Positions 6,824 through 16,761 of a stretch of 64,000 nt of DNA are shown here, piece by piece; the first letter of the stretch is position 1, and every line of letters starts with the position of its first letter. The notes under the pieces were generated by a model. That model was given only the letters and a program-made list of their open reading frames with translations, searched no databases and was not told where the DNA came from. Position numbers and translations under genes: made by a program. The DNA is from Candidatus Trichofilum aggregatum (GTDB lineage Bacteria; Chloroflexota; Anaerolineae; Promineifilales; Promineifilaceae), in assembly GCA_016716885.1 (NCBI GenBank), contig JADJUV010000039.1, positions 9,810 to 73,809 on the forward strand, read 5' to 3'.

Positions 6824-9544
6824 ATGACCGAACAAACCACTTTTTTCTCCCTGCTCCGTACTCATTTCAGTCCTGATGAACTCAAAACCCTCTGTTTTAC
6901 CCTGGGGGTGGATTACGATGACCTGGATACCAGCCGCAAGTCCAGCCTGGCCCGTGAACTGGTCGAACATTGCCACCGGCGCGGCCAACTGCCCCAACTC
7001 GAAGCCACCATCCGCCAACAACGCCCTGACATTCTCTGGCCCAACCCCGGCGACCCAACTACGCCCGATCCTCTTAACCACCATTTCCAGGGCCTCATCC
7101 AGCTTCTCTCCTCAGACCGTTACCAGCTGGATAGCCGCTTTGTGCAACTGACGCTCCTGATTGATCGGGGGCCAGACGCGCAGTGGCAAAACCACCCTGC
7201 TCCGCCGCCTGCAACTGGATCACGCCTGGCGCGAACTGGAAACCCGGGCTTTTTGGCGGCGTGTTGGGGGGGGCCCCCCCCCTCTTCGTCTGCGCCGACC
7301 GCGCCACCCACCCCACCCCACTTCGCCTTCGCCCCGCTCAACGCTTACCGGGGCGACAAACCCGGCGACCCACCCCCGTCGCCCTTCGCCTGGCTGGCCC
7401 GCGAATGGCAAAACCGCCACTCTGGCGTGGCTGACTTCAATACCATTTTCCGCCAGGGGCGACTCATCTTGCTTTTGGATGGGCTGAACGAAATCCCCCA
7501 CCGGGATAAAAGTGATTACCAGGAACGGGTTGGTGAATGGCAAGCCTTTCTGCCCAATGCCCATTGCGGCAACACCGTCTCTTTAGTTGCCGCAACCTGG
7601 GTACCGGGCGGGGCGGGTGAAGCCGTGCCCGTGCGCCGCGTCCAGGTCGAACCCTGACCCCGGCCCAAATCGAGACCTTCCTGGCCCTTTACCTGGGAGA
7701 AGAGCCAACCTGTCTGGGACAGCCTGCGCCACGACGACAAACAGCTTACCCTTGTTTGGCTCTCCGTTCTTCCTGCGCCTGCTGGTAGACCAACCCAACC
7801 TGCCGCCCAAACTCAACCCAACACTAATCACTTTGGCGCGCCGCTTACCGGCTTTGCGCCGTGCCCTGCACCGGGAAGTGGTGCAACAACATCCCCTATT
7901 CCGGTACGGCCACTTGCTGACGGATGACGACCGGCAACAGATCATCAACAACGAATGGGCTACCGCCACCGATTTGCCTACTGACGGCTTGCTTCTACCC
8001 CACCTGGAACAACTGGCCCACCGGATGCAGGCGGGCCGGGAAACGCCGGAAGCCAACCAGGTGCGCCTGCCGGAGAAAACGGTACGTTCCTTGCTGGATC
8101 ACGGTCAAGCGAAGAAATGATCAGGCGGCGTGCAAACTGAATGCTGGACAAAGATGTGGCCCGGCGCGAGATTACCTACTTCCACCAACTGCTCCAGGAA
8201 TATTTTGCGGGCCGGGTGTTGGCGCAACAGCCGAACCGGAGCGGGTCAAAACCCCTGGCAGGAGAGCGACATCCAACCAACGGTGGCGGAACAGTTAAAA
8301 CGGGGAAAACCCGGGCTACCGGCCCTACCCACGACCGGTTGGGAAGAAAGCACCCTGCTGGCTGTGGCTATGACCGACAACCCGGCCCAGTTTATCCGCA
8401 ACCTGATACCGGTGAACCTGCCCCTGGCCGCCCGCTGTGCCAACCTGCCCGAACACCACCCCGCCCACGAAAAAGCAGTTGCAGGACGCCCTGGAGCGGA
8501 TCACAACCCAGAAGCCGATTTGCGGCGCGGATTAGTGCCGCCGAAGCGTTGGTGACCTGGGCGATCCCCGGTTTAGCCGCCACACGGCCACATGGCGACT
8601 ACCTGCTCCCGCCGCTGGTGACAATCCCCGCCGGGCGTTACCCCATTGGATGACAAAAGCGGTTACGCCGACGAAAAAACCAGCCCACGAAGTGGCGATT
8701 GCCCCGTTTGACATGGCCGTTTACCCCATGACCAATGCCGAGTACCGATTGTTCATACAGGCAAACGGCTATGAAAACGAACAGTGGTGGGAAACAGAAG
8801 CGGCACGAGCCTGGTTGCGCGGTGAAGGCAGCAACACCAGTGCCTTACAACAAGGCCGCGATTATCAAAAATACCTGCAAGACTTTTCCGAACAATCAAT
8901 TCAGAATGCCAATGCCTCGCCCGATCAGATTGAATTCTGGTTGTGGCTCCGCAAGGCTTCCGATGAAGAACGGGATCAGCAATACGAAAAATGGTATCCC
9001 TCTGGCAAAATCTATCGTCAACCGGAATATTGGGACGACAGCCGGTTCAACCACCAATCCCAGCCGGTGGTAGGGACTAGTTGGTTTGAGGCACGGGCTT
9101 ATTGCGCCTGGCTGTCGGCGCAAACAGGAGCGGTATAGTTTACCCACAGAGGTGGAATGGGAAGCGCACGCGGCCAACAGGGGCGTACCCTTACGGCCCC
9201 ACATTTGACCCCACGAACGGCAACACTTTTGAAACCCATCTGCGGCGCACCACGCCGGTCGGTGTATTCCCCCGCGGCCGCACCCCTGAAGGTATCGCCG
9301 ATTTGAGTGGTAATGTGTGGGAATGGACGACAACGATTTGGGGTGAGAATCTACAAAACCCCACCTTTACTTATCCCTACAACGCCACCGACGGGCGCGA
9401 AGATTGGGACGAGGGCACAGCCCGGCGCGTGGTGCGCGGCGGGTCGTGGACTCAGTCAGAACGCCGCGCGGCCCCGTGGTCCACGTCTTGATCTCGTCAC
9501 ACGACCTCGGTTGTCGGCTGGTGCGCCGTCCCCCATCTCCATGA
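6824..9544 (+). pseudogene. Effector-associated/NACHT NTPase/FGE-sulfatase domain protein, broken
   Basis: The pieces follow the order of a known NLR-like architecture. Residues 1-75 (FSPDELKTLCFTLGVDYDDL) resemble an effector-associated, death-like helical domain. A Walker A GGQTRSGKTTLLRRL appears near 7170 in another frame, Walker B RLILLLDGLNEIP near 7465, and NACHT C-terminal HQLLQEYFAGRVLA near 8175. From 8600 a formylglycine-generating-enzyme/SUMF1 fold follows (VAIAPFDMAVYPMTNAEY, then TEVEWEAHA, LSGNVWEW, RVVRGGSW, ending DLGCRLVRRP). At least six frame changes separate the parts, and sequence between GPDAQ and the Walker A appears deleted. Several breaks coincide with G/C runs (for example 7265-7283), so assembly error and true decay are both possible. 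It carries only one GCGGCCGC site (9274). Intact relatives are signalling or conflict-type STAND NTPases; no activity is expected from this reading. Confidence 0.8.
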
Positions 9545-9888
9545 TCTCTGGCCTCTGTTCCCGGCGGGCGAACGGTAGTGAGTCCCGCCTCTGGGCAGGG
9601 CAGGTGGCCAAATCGGGAGGGAACTTCCCACCCCGCGCCCCCGCGGGGGGCGGGTCGGCCGGGCGGTCTGGGGGGAGGCAGCGGAATGAACGTCCCCGGG
9701 CACCGGCTGCCCCACCCACACTCTGGGACTCTTCACTCCGAAGCCCGTAACTATTCGCCCAACTGTGACAATAACCGGGAAAGAGCCCCGGTTGCCCTCC
9801 CCCCCCTCCGCCCCCGGGGGGGGAAGATTTTTGGTAAAAGGGGGGGGGAAAGAAAACCCGGCCTGTATTTCTTATTTTGCCAACGGCA
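9545..9888. other. Gene-free stretch with G/C homopolymers
   Basis: No supported gene is present. The stretch contains several runs of C and G (9643-9656, 9802-9811, 9820-9827 and 9840-9848) and a short hairpin AACCGGG/CCCGGTT at 9773-9793. It separates the convergent ends of the broken NACHT gene and the subtilase. The homopolymers make this sequence suspect. Confidence 0.5.
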
Positions 9889-12332
9889 TCAAAGATTCAG
9901 GGCGCGGCCGCTAAACTCCACCACCGCCTCATAGGCGTTAACCAGACCGTAACCTGTGGTGTTACTGGGCGTGGTTGAACCGTTGCCACAAGCATCCGTC
10001 ATTGCAAACGGGGTGGCTGTGCTGATGATAAGTTGCTCCGTCTGCTCAATATCGCCGATCAGGCTGGGGTCGGCTGACCAGAGCAGGGCCACCACCCCCA
10101 CAATGTGCGGCCCGGCCATGGATGTGCCGCTGGCAATCTCGTAGCTGTTGTTGGGATAAGCGGAGAGGATGCCTTCACCGGGGGCCATGATATCGGGTTT
10201 AACGCGGCCGCTACCGTCCACCACCACCGGTCCCCGGCTACTAAAATCAGCCACTCCCCCAAATTCATTACTGGCCCCCACCGAAAACACCTCATCATAA
10301 ATCGCCAACGGATCAGCCACCGTCTCACAGCCGCCATAACCATCATTGCCCGCCGACCCCACCACAAAAATGCCCGCCGCTCGCAAAGCCTTTACCGCCG
10401 GCAAAAAGACCGTCGGGTCACAACCTTCCACATCCGGGCAACCCCAAGAATTATTGAGCACATGGGCCGAAGCGAGTCGGTTCCCCTTGCGTGAGCGGGT
10501 CGCCATCCAAAGGGAAGGGGGCCAACATGAACTGCATACAGTCCAGGTAAAGGGCGGGGTTCGCCAGATTACGCGCCAGGTTGACACAGCCGATCCATTC
10601 GGCTCCCGGTGCGACGCCTACCGTCTGGCCGACAATCGAGCCAAGCGTGTGGGTTCCGTGGCCGCCAATGTCGGTGGGTTGGGTGGAATGGTTCCAGGGA
10701 TCAAACCAGTTGCCGTCGTTGCCGTCATCGCGGCCGCGATACTGCCCCGCCAGTTCAGGATGATCCCCATCCACCCCGGAGTCCGACTGCCCAATGACAA
10801 TGCCTTCCCCACGCGCCCCAAATTCTGTCCACACCTGCACCGCACCAATACTGGTTAGATTCCATTCCGGGCTGGTGGGCGCGGCCGCGCTACCCGTAGC
10901 CGCCTCTGCCAAAGCTGGCAAGGGGCGCAACACCGGGCTATCCAAAATGCGATCCACTTCCGGCTGGCTGTTCAGCCAAAGGCGCAGAAACGGCCCGGCC
11001 TCAATTTCGATGGCGTTGACCAGATAGTAGGGGGTGTAATCAACCCCTAGCGTGTCCAACGTGGCCCGAATATCGGCCTGGGTCACGTTAGCCCGGTCAA
11101 CCAGGGTGTCATAGACAAACTGGCGGCGGGCGTCGTAGTCGGTCATGCTCGCGGCCGCGGACACATCCGCCTGATCGTTGAGGATGACAAACAGCCGTTC
11201 GCCATGGAAACCGGGCTGGCCCACCAGGGCATACAAAAGCACTGCTACCAGCCAGACGGCCAGCGCGGCCGCGACAATCCCCGGTCGCCAGCCGGTCTGA
11301 TTCTCCGATGGCCCGGCCCGATGCCGCCACAACCAGACAGCTAACGCCACCAGACTAACCAGCAAACCAAACACGATACCGCCCAACAAGGCGTACAAAG
11401 CCCAGGCCAAAATGTCACGCGAACCCAGATTCAAGACCAGGATTAGCTCATCGGGATCAAGGAGCATGAGGGGCGCGGCCGCGTTCAATCCCGCCAGCAC
11501 AGCCATGGCCAACCAATTTTTGCTCGTCTGGCCGCCACCGGGCCAGCGGGTGAGGGCCATCATGGCCCAGCCCAGAGGCATTAACAAGGGCATCAGCAAC
11601 AATTGCTGACTGTTGTGCCCCACCCCACCGGCGAACAAGAGCAACACCACCCCGGCCACCAGACCACCCCCCACCCCGCTCCACACCGGGCTGACAGACG
11701 CTCGTTGCAGCGGCCGCACCAGGAAAAAATCAAGGGCCAGCCCGACGTTGAGGCCCATCAACAGCCCCACCATGAGATTCATGACGGTGTCCAGGGGTGA
11801 ACCCAGTGCCCCATAAACCAGCCACCACACCAGAGGCAACGGGGCCAATAAAAGGGCTGACCCTAAAACATGGCCCCGTCTTAGCTGGAGCTTCCAATCC
11901 GGGTCATTTCTTTTTTGCTGACGCCAGATAACGGCCACCAGCCCAACCAAAAAGAGCAAGTTGCCCACGATTTGTAACAGGGCGGTTGTCTGGGCGGCGG
12001 TAGGCCCGGCCAACCGGACAGGCAGAAGCAGGAAAAAACTCGCGGCCGCAAGTGCCCACACGGTAAACACGGCCCCCATAACGCGGCCGCGCCAGAAATA
12101 GGCCAGGACAGCCGTCGGCACAAACAACAAGATTGCCTGGAATAGTCCCACGACCGCCCACCCATCCCGGGGTATCCAGCCCTGTTGATACCATGATTTC
12201 CAGGGTAAACCAGGTGAAATAGTGCGGCGCGGCCGCGACCCCCACCAACCAAAGAAAGAGCAACCCCGCCAAAATCAGCCCCAACCAATCCAATTCGGTT
12301 TCCTTGTTCGTTACCGTGTTTGTTTCATCCAT
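9889..12332 (-). CDS. S8 (subtilisin-like) serine peptidase with N-terminal polytopic membrane domain (frameshifted)
   Basis: The protein starts MDETNTVTNKETELD at 12332 (AGAGG upstream) and has about eight to ten hydrophobic helices over the first 330 residues. A subtilase domain follows with the catalytic Asp in IGQSDSGVDGDHPEL, His in GGHGTHTLGSIVG, oxyanion Asn in VGSAGNDG and Ser in SGTSMAGPHIVGVVALL. Two single-base breaks interrupt the frame, one at a CCCCGGG run near 12166-12172 and one near 10470, where QGEPTR should join SAHVLNNSWGCP. With both mended the gene is continuous, about 810 residues. The membrane part suggests an integral-membrane peptidase with an extracellular catalytic domain. 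The fusion of many helices to S8 is unusual. Confidence 0.85.
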
Positions 12333-12375
12333 TGCCAAAGCCTCTCAATATCCTACAACTAATGAAAAAGAAGCG

Positions 12376-12586
12376 GTTACACAGAGAGCACAGAGGGGGA
12401 GACAGAGATTCACAGAGAAAAGAATCATTTTGAGTATCTGTACAGGTTCCCTGGCTGTGACGATACCGAAACAGCTTACCCTCACCCCCAGCCCCTCTCC
12501 CTGGGGAGAGGATTAGGATGAGGGGCTTCATTCTTGAAACCTCTGTGAATCTCTGTGTCTCCTCTGTGCCCTCTGTGTTCCTCCCA
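12376..12586. repeat. Inverted CACAGAGnnCACAGAG repeat pair with a nested family C palindrome
   Basis: The left arm ACACAGAGAGCACAGAGGGG...CACAGAG (12379-12418) and the right arm CTCTGTGAATCTCTGTG...CTCTGTG (12541-12580) are inverse copies. Between them lies CCCTCACCCCCAGCCCCTCTC followed by CCTGGGGAGAGG and ATGAGGGG (12479-12528), a family C palindrome. This accounts for most of the gene-free 12333-12690. No promoter is evident. Confidence 0.7.
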
Positions 12587-12690
12587 TCCCCAGGCCAGAT
12601 TGTACCCGCGGCCGCGTAAACTTGCCGCCAACCCCCCTTGCAGAGAAAATTACCCGCAACATTCCCTCCCCAATTCCCACGAGGTATTTT

Positions 12691-13700
12691 GTGCGCAAAA
12701 AAACCATTCTCATCACCGGAGCCTCAGGCGAAATCGGTCAAGCCCTTATCAAAGCCTTAGCCGAAAAAAACAGCCACCAGATATTGTCCCTCGACTTACA
12801 CGCCCTACCGGCCGAAACCAAACCCCTCGCTACCCACATCGAAGGGGACATTTTAGACGACTATTTGTTAGGCCGGCTCGTAAGCCAATACGAATTTGAT
12901 GCCATCTACCACCTGGCGGCCTTGCTCTCCACCCGTGCCGAATTTGTGCCTGAATCGGCCCACAAGGTCAACGTGGAAGGCACACTCCGCCTGCTCAAAA
13001 TGGCCGCCGAACAATCCCAATGGCGCGGCCAGGCGGTGCAGTTCATCTTCCCTAGCTCCATTGCCGTGTATGGCCTGCCTGATCTGGAAACGAAGGGGCA
13101 ACGCAAGGTGCGCGAATGGGAATATAACAGCCCCACCACCATGTACGGCTGTAACAAGCTGTATTGTGAGTTGTTGGGCAGTTATTACAGCCAAAATTAC
13201 CGCCAACTGGCGGTAGATAAACCGGCGATGCTGGATTTTCGCAGTCTGCGTTTTCCGGGGTTGATCAGCGCCTTTACCCTGCCGACGGGTGGAACCAGTG
13301 ATTACGCGCCGGAGATGATTCACGCGGCCGCGCAAAACCAACCCTACCACTGCTTCGTCCGCCCCGACGCCATCATCCCGTTCATGGCCATGCCCGATGC
13401 CGTTACCGCCCTGCTCAAGCTGGCCCAGGCCCCGCGCCAGACCCTCACCCGCACCGTCTACAACGTCACCGGCTTCAGCCTCACCGCTGAGGCCATCCGT
13501 CAACGGGTCATGGATGCGTTCCCCCAGGCTCAGATTGATTACCGCACCGATTTGAAGCGCCAGGCGATTGTGGACAGTTGGCCGGCCGATATACACGACG
13601 CGGCCGCGCCGCTGACTGGGGCTGGCAACCCGAATACGACGCCGACCGCACCTTCGACGACTACCTCTTCCCCAACATCCGCCAGCGGTATCAGGCGTAA
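12691..13700 (+). CDS. NAD-dependent epimerase/dehydratase, extended SDR (frameshifted near the end)
   Basis: An extended short-chain dehydrogenase of about 335 residues. GTG at 12691 with GAGG five bases upstream gives the start VRKKTILITGASGEIGQAL, carrying the Rossmann glycine motif GASGEIG. Other marks are an HLAALLSTRAEF strand, Ser in FIFPSSIAVYG, and the catalytic Tyr/Lys pair YGCNKLYCEL. The fold resembles NDP-sugar epimerases and threonine/UDP-glucose 4-epimerase-like proteins; the substrate is unknown. The frame slips at the GCGGCCGC site at 13600: the correct tail is ADWGWQPEYDADRTFDDYLF, ending IRQRYQA with TAA at 13700. An earlier ATG at 12622 would add an unlikely Pro-rich leader. 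Confidence 0.85.
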
Positions 13701-13728
13701 GAAGCGGTCAGCCGGTCAGCTTTCAGCA

Positions 13729-13766
13729 AAAGAGCCAGTCTAGCGACTGGCTCTTTCTTTTTCTTG
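13729..13766 (+). terminator. Rho-independent terminator after the epimerase gene
   Basis: AAGAGCCAGTC and GACTGGCTCTT form a perfect 11-base stem with a short TAGC loop, followed by TCTTTTTCTT. It lies about 30 bases after the frame-corrected stop at 13700. Confidence 0.9.
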
Positions 13767-13768
13767 TC

Positions 13769-13808
13769 TCCCTTCTCCCGATGCGGGAGAAGGGGCGGGG
13801 ATGAGGGT
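13769..13808. repeat. Family C palindrome copy 3
   Basis: CTCCCTTCTCCCGATGCGGG, AGAAGGGGCGGGGATGAGGG. It lies between the terminator and the convergent end of the glutaminyl-tRNA synthetase gene. Confidence 0.7.
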
Positions 13809-13818
13809 TGTTCGAGGG

Positions 13819-15501
13819 TTATTCCCCGGCTGTTTTGCCCCAGGAATCACGCAGGCCGACGGTGCGGTTGAATACCAGGTTGCCAGGAGTGGAGTCAAGG
13901 TCCAGGCAGAAGTAGCCCTGGCGCATGAACTGGTAACGGGAACCTACGGGGGCTGAGGCGAGGGCTGGCTCGACGCGGCCGCGGACCACCGCCAACGAGT
14001 TCGGGTTCAAATTGGCCGTAAAATCCTGCCCCTCAGCCACCTCATTCGGGTTGATTTTGTTGAACAGTGTCTCATACAGCCGAATTTCGGCCTCGACCGA
14101 CTGCTCCGCCGGAACCCAATGGATCGTGCCCTTGACCTTACGCCCATCCGGCGAAGAGCCACCTCGCGTGGCCGGATCATAGGTGCAACGGATTTCCACC
14201 ACCTGTCCGGCGTCATCCTTCACCACCCCGGTACAGGTAATGTAATAAGCCTGATTCAGCCGCACTTCCCGCCCCGGCGCGAGGCGGAAATATTTCCCGG
14301 GCGGGTCTTCCATGAAATCATCCCGCTCGATATAAATCTCCCGCCCAAACGGAACCGGGCGCGTGCCCATTTCCGGTTTCTGCGGATGGTTCACCACATC
14401 AAAAACTTCACCCTCGCCAGCCGGGTAATTCTCAATCACCACTTTAACCGGGTCCAAAACGGCCATCGCTCGCGGGGCGTTGTTGTTCAAATCATCGCGG
14501 ATGGCATGTTCCAACATCCCCAGTTCCACGGTGCTATTCGCCTTCGCCACCCCAATTGCCTCGCAAAAATTGCGGATGGCTTCCGGGGTGTAGCCGCGCC
14601 GCCGCAGGCCAGAAATGGTGGGCATTCGCGGATCATCCCAGCCAGACACAAATCCCTCTTTGACCAACCGCTGGAGATACCGTTTGCTCAACACGGTATA
14701 GGTCAGATTGAGCCGGGCAAACTCGATCTGACGCGGATAATGGGGCACATCCACATTTTCCAGATACCAGTTGTATAGCGGACGATTATTCTCAAACTCC
14801 AGGGTACAGATGGAGTGGGTAATGCCTTCGATGGCGTCGGATTGGCCGTGCGCCCAGTCGTACATGGGGTAGATGCACCATTTGTCCCCGGTGCGGTGGT
14901 GGGTGGCGTGCAAAATGCGGTACATCACCGGGTCACGGAAGTTAATGTTGGGCGAGGCCATGTCAATTTTGGCCCGCAGAACCCGGGTGCCATCAGGAAA
15001 TTCACCCTTTTTCATCCGCTCAAACAGATCCAGGTTCTCCTCAACGGAACGGTTGCGATACGGGCTATCTTTACCCGGTTCGGTCAGGGTTCCCCGGTAT
15101 TCCCGTATTTCATCAGCCGTGAGATCGTCCACATAGGCTTTGCCATCCCGAATGAGGAAGGTGGCCCATTCGTACAGCCGGTCAAAGTAGTCTGAGGCGA
15201 AGAAAAGGCGATCCTCCCAATCGGCTCCCAGCCAGTGAATGTCGGCCATGATGGAGTCTACATACTCTTGTTCTTCTTTGGTGGGGTTGGTGTCGTCAAA
15301 ACGCAGGTTAAATTTGCCGCCAAAGTCACGGGCCAGACCATAGTTCAGGTTGATAGATTTGGCGTGGCCGATGTGCAGGTAACCATTGGGTTCAGGGGGG
15401 AACCGGGTGTGAACGCGGCCATAATTCTTATTTTGGCTAATGTCCTCTTTCACAATGGCCCGGATAAAGTCGTTGGGAGTGTCGTTTGCTCGATCGCTCA
15501 T
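13819..15501 (-). CDS. glnS: Glutaminyl-tRNA synthetase
   Basis: This 560-residue cytoplasmic enzyme charges tRNA(Gln) with glutamine. It shows the class I HIGH motif in FPPEPNGYLHIGHAKSINLN near residue 40 and the KMSKS-equivalent VLSKR near residue 268, plus RFDDTNPTKEEQEYV and the C-terminal anticodon-binding beta-barrels. The start MSDRAND at 15501 is preferred over an in-frame codon five residues earlier. Many bacteria lack this enzyme and use amidation of Glu-tRNA(Gln); bacterial GlnRS is thought to derive from transfer from eukaryotes. Only one GCGGCCGC site (13975, near its 3' end) lies in 1.7 kb. Confidence 0.95.
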   Translation of the reverse strand: MSDRANDTPNDFIRAIVKEDISQNKNYGRVHTRFPPEPNGYLHIGHAKSINLNYGLARDFGGKFNLRFDDTNPTKEEQEYVDSIMADIHWLGADWEDRLFFASDYFDRLYEWATFLIRDGKAYVDDLTADEIREYRGTLTEPGKDSPYRNRSVEENLDLFERMKKGEFPDGTRVLRAKIDMASPNINFRDPVMYRILHATHHRTGDKWCIYPMYDWAHGQSDAIEGITHSICTLEFENNRPLYNWYLENVDVPHYPRQIEFARLNLTYTVLSKRYLQRLVKEGFVSGWDDPRMPTISGLRRRGYTPEAIRNFCEAIGVAKANSTVELGMLEHAIRDDLNNNAPRAMAVLDPVKVVIENYPAGEGEVFDVVNHPQKPEMGTRPVPFGREIYIERDDFMEDPPGKYFRLAPGREVRLNQAYYITCTGVVKDDAGQVVEIRCTYDPATRGGSSPDGRKVKGTIHWVPAEQSVEAEIRLYETLFNKINPNEVAEGQDFTANLNPNSLAVVRGRVEPALASAPVGSRYQFMRQGYFCLDLDSTPGNLVFNRTVGLRDSWGKTAGE

Positions 15502-15599
15502 AAAAATCCTCGTCACTGATTAGAATTGGGTGAAGGGGAATTATACCGTTTTGAGGACGAATGAGCAGGTAAATGAGTGGGGGCCTAATTCTCAAACCG

Positions 15600-15951
15600 T
15601 TAAGTGAGGGCGAGCGCTTGCACCATGTCCAGGGTAATCGCAGGTAATCCCCAGGCGGCGCGGGCTTTGTCGCAATCTCCGTTGGATTCGCCGTTGCTCC
15701 AGGAAACGTGAAAGTCACGGCAAGGGGTGGGCCGGTGGGTATAGATGGTACAGGGAACGACCGGCCTTAAGGCGTAAACGCGGGGGCTGGTTTGTTCCTA
15801 ACATGACCTGCCGAAAATCGGTCAATCTTTCTGTCAGTTCGAGGGGAACCATCCCCCCCGAAGAGGCGTCGGTTTCACCCCAATAAAACGAGACGCGGAA
15901 GTTAGCACAGCAGGCCCCGCAGGTAAGACATAAATCTTCAGCAAGCATCAT
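15600..15951 (-). CDS. YkgJ-type cysteine-cluster protein (frameshifted)
   Basis: This is a protein of about 117 residues with CLTCGACCANFRVSFYWGE at its N-terminus, the metal-binding cysteine cluster of the YkgJ/CxxCxxCC family. The single frame break lies at a run of five G (15782-15786). With one base removed the protein continues through VYALRPVVPCTIYTHRPTPC and RDFHVSWSNGESNGDCDKAR to TAA at 15600-15602, restoring the distal cysteines expected of the family. These small proteins probably bind zinc or iron; the role is unknown. Confidence 0.75.
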
Positions 15952-15962
15952 TTTAGATTACT

Positions 15963-16055
15963 CGACTTTGGCACGAATGAGGACGACCTCTGGAAATCTC
16001 TCGCTTGTTCAATCTCTTAGTCTCCAGAGGTAGGAGCAAAAAACGCCAGGCTCCA
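15963..16055. repeat. Family E intergenic repeat copy 1
   Basis: The unit reads CGACTTTGGCACGAATGAGG, then ACGACCTCTGGAAATC, a pyrimidine-rich CTCTTAGTCTCCAGAGG block and ACGCCAGGCTCC. Close copies are at 33063-33155 and 51128-51220. Unlike families A to D it is directional, not palindromic. Confidence 0.75.
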
Positions 16056-16056
16056 G

Positions 16057-16713
16057 TCAGATTATCCCATTTTCCCTGGCCCATATGGCCGCCTGGGTGC
16101 GATCACGGGTTCCGGTTTTCTGCAAAATGTTGGTCACGTAGTTTTTGACCGTACCTTCGGCCAGGTGTAAGCGCAAGGCGATTTCCGGGTTGCTAAACCC
16201 CTGGGCCATGAGGTGCAAAATCTCCCGTTCCCGTTCAGACAGGGTATCCGGGGTGTCGTCGGGCCGCGGCCGCGGCTGAATGCCCGCCCGGCTCAGTTCC
16301 CCCAACACCCGCCGGGCCACCGACGGCCCCAAGAGGACGCCACCCCCAGCCACAGTACGCACCGCATTGGCTAACTCCTGTCCGGACACATCCTTGAGCA
16401 GATAACCAGAGGCCCCGGCGCGTAACCCTTCAAACAGGTAGGCATCATCATCAAAGGTGGTCAGAATGAGAATGTGGGCCTCCGGCCATTGCTGGCACAG
16501 TTGGCGGGTGGCCTCAACCCCATCCATCACCGGCATACGAATATCCATGAGGACGACATCGGGTTGGAGGGTGGCATAGGCCGAGACCGCGGCCGCGCCG
16601 TTTTCCGCCTCACCTACCACCGCCATGTCTGGCTCTAGCTCCAGCAAGGTGCGCAAACCCTCACGCATGAGGCGTTGATCATCGGCGAGAAGGATGCGGA
16701 GAGAGGAAGGCAT
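16057..16713 (-). CDS. NarL/LuxR-family response regulator
   Basis: This 218-residue DNA-binding regulator has a receiver domain (1-120) with acidic pocket DD at 11-12, phospho-acceptor Asp57 in VVLMDIRMP and the conserved Lys in GYLLKDVS. The C-terminal LuxR-type helix-turn-helix (about 150-215) contains LSEREREILHLMAQGFSNPE and GTVKNYVTNIL. The start at 16713 was chosen as the receiver domain start; the upstream extension lies in a TTCACCATTC repeat. It follows its histidine kinase by 48 bases on the same strand and is the output partner of that pair. Confidence 0.93.
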   Translation of the reverse strand: MPSSLRILLADDQRLMREGLRTLLELEPDMAVVGEAENGAAAVSAYATLQPDVVLMDIRMPVMDGVEATRQLCQQWPEAHILILTTFDDDAYLFEGLRAGASGYLLKDVSGQELANAVRTVAGGGVLLGPSVARRVLGELSRAGIQPRPRPDDTPDTLSEREREILHLMAQGFSNPEIALRLHLAEGTVKNYVTNILQKTGTRDRTQAAIWARENGII

Positions 16714-16761
16714 GATTTTTGAATGGTGAATGGTGAATAGTGAACGGATAGTCAAGACTGT

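Noticed and set aside
13819..15501. Glutamyl-tRNA synthetase
   Set aside because: The two C-terminal beta-barrels and overall motifs are those of GlnRS, not of bacterial GluRS with its helical anticodon domain.
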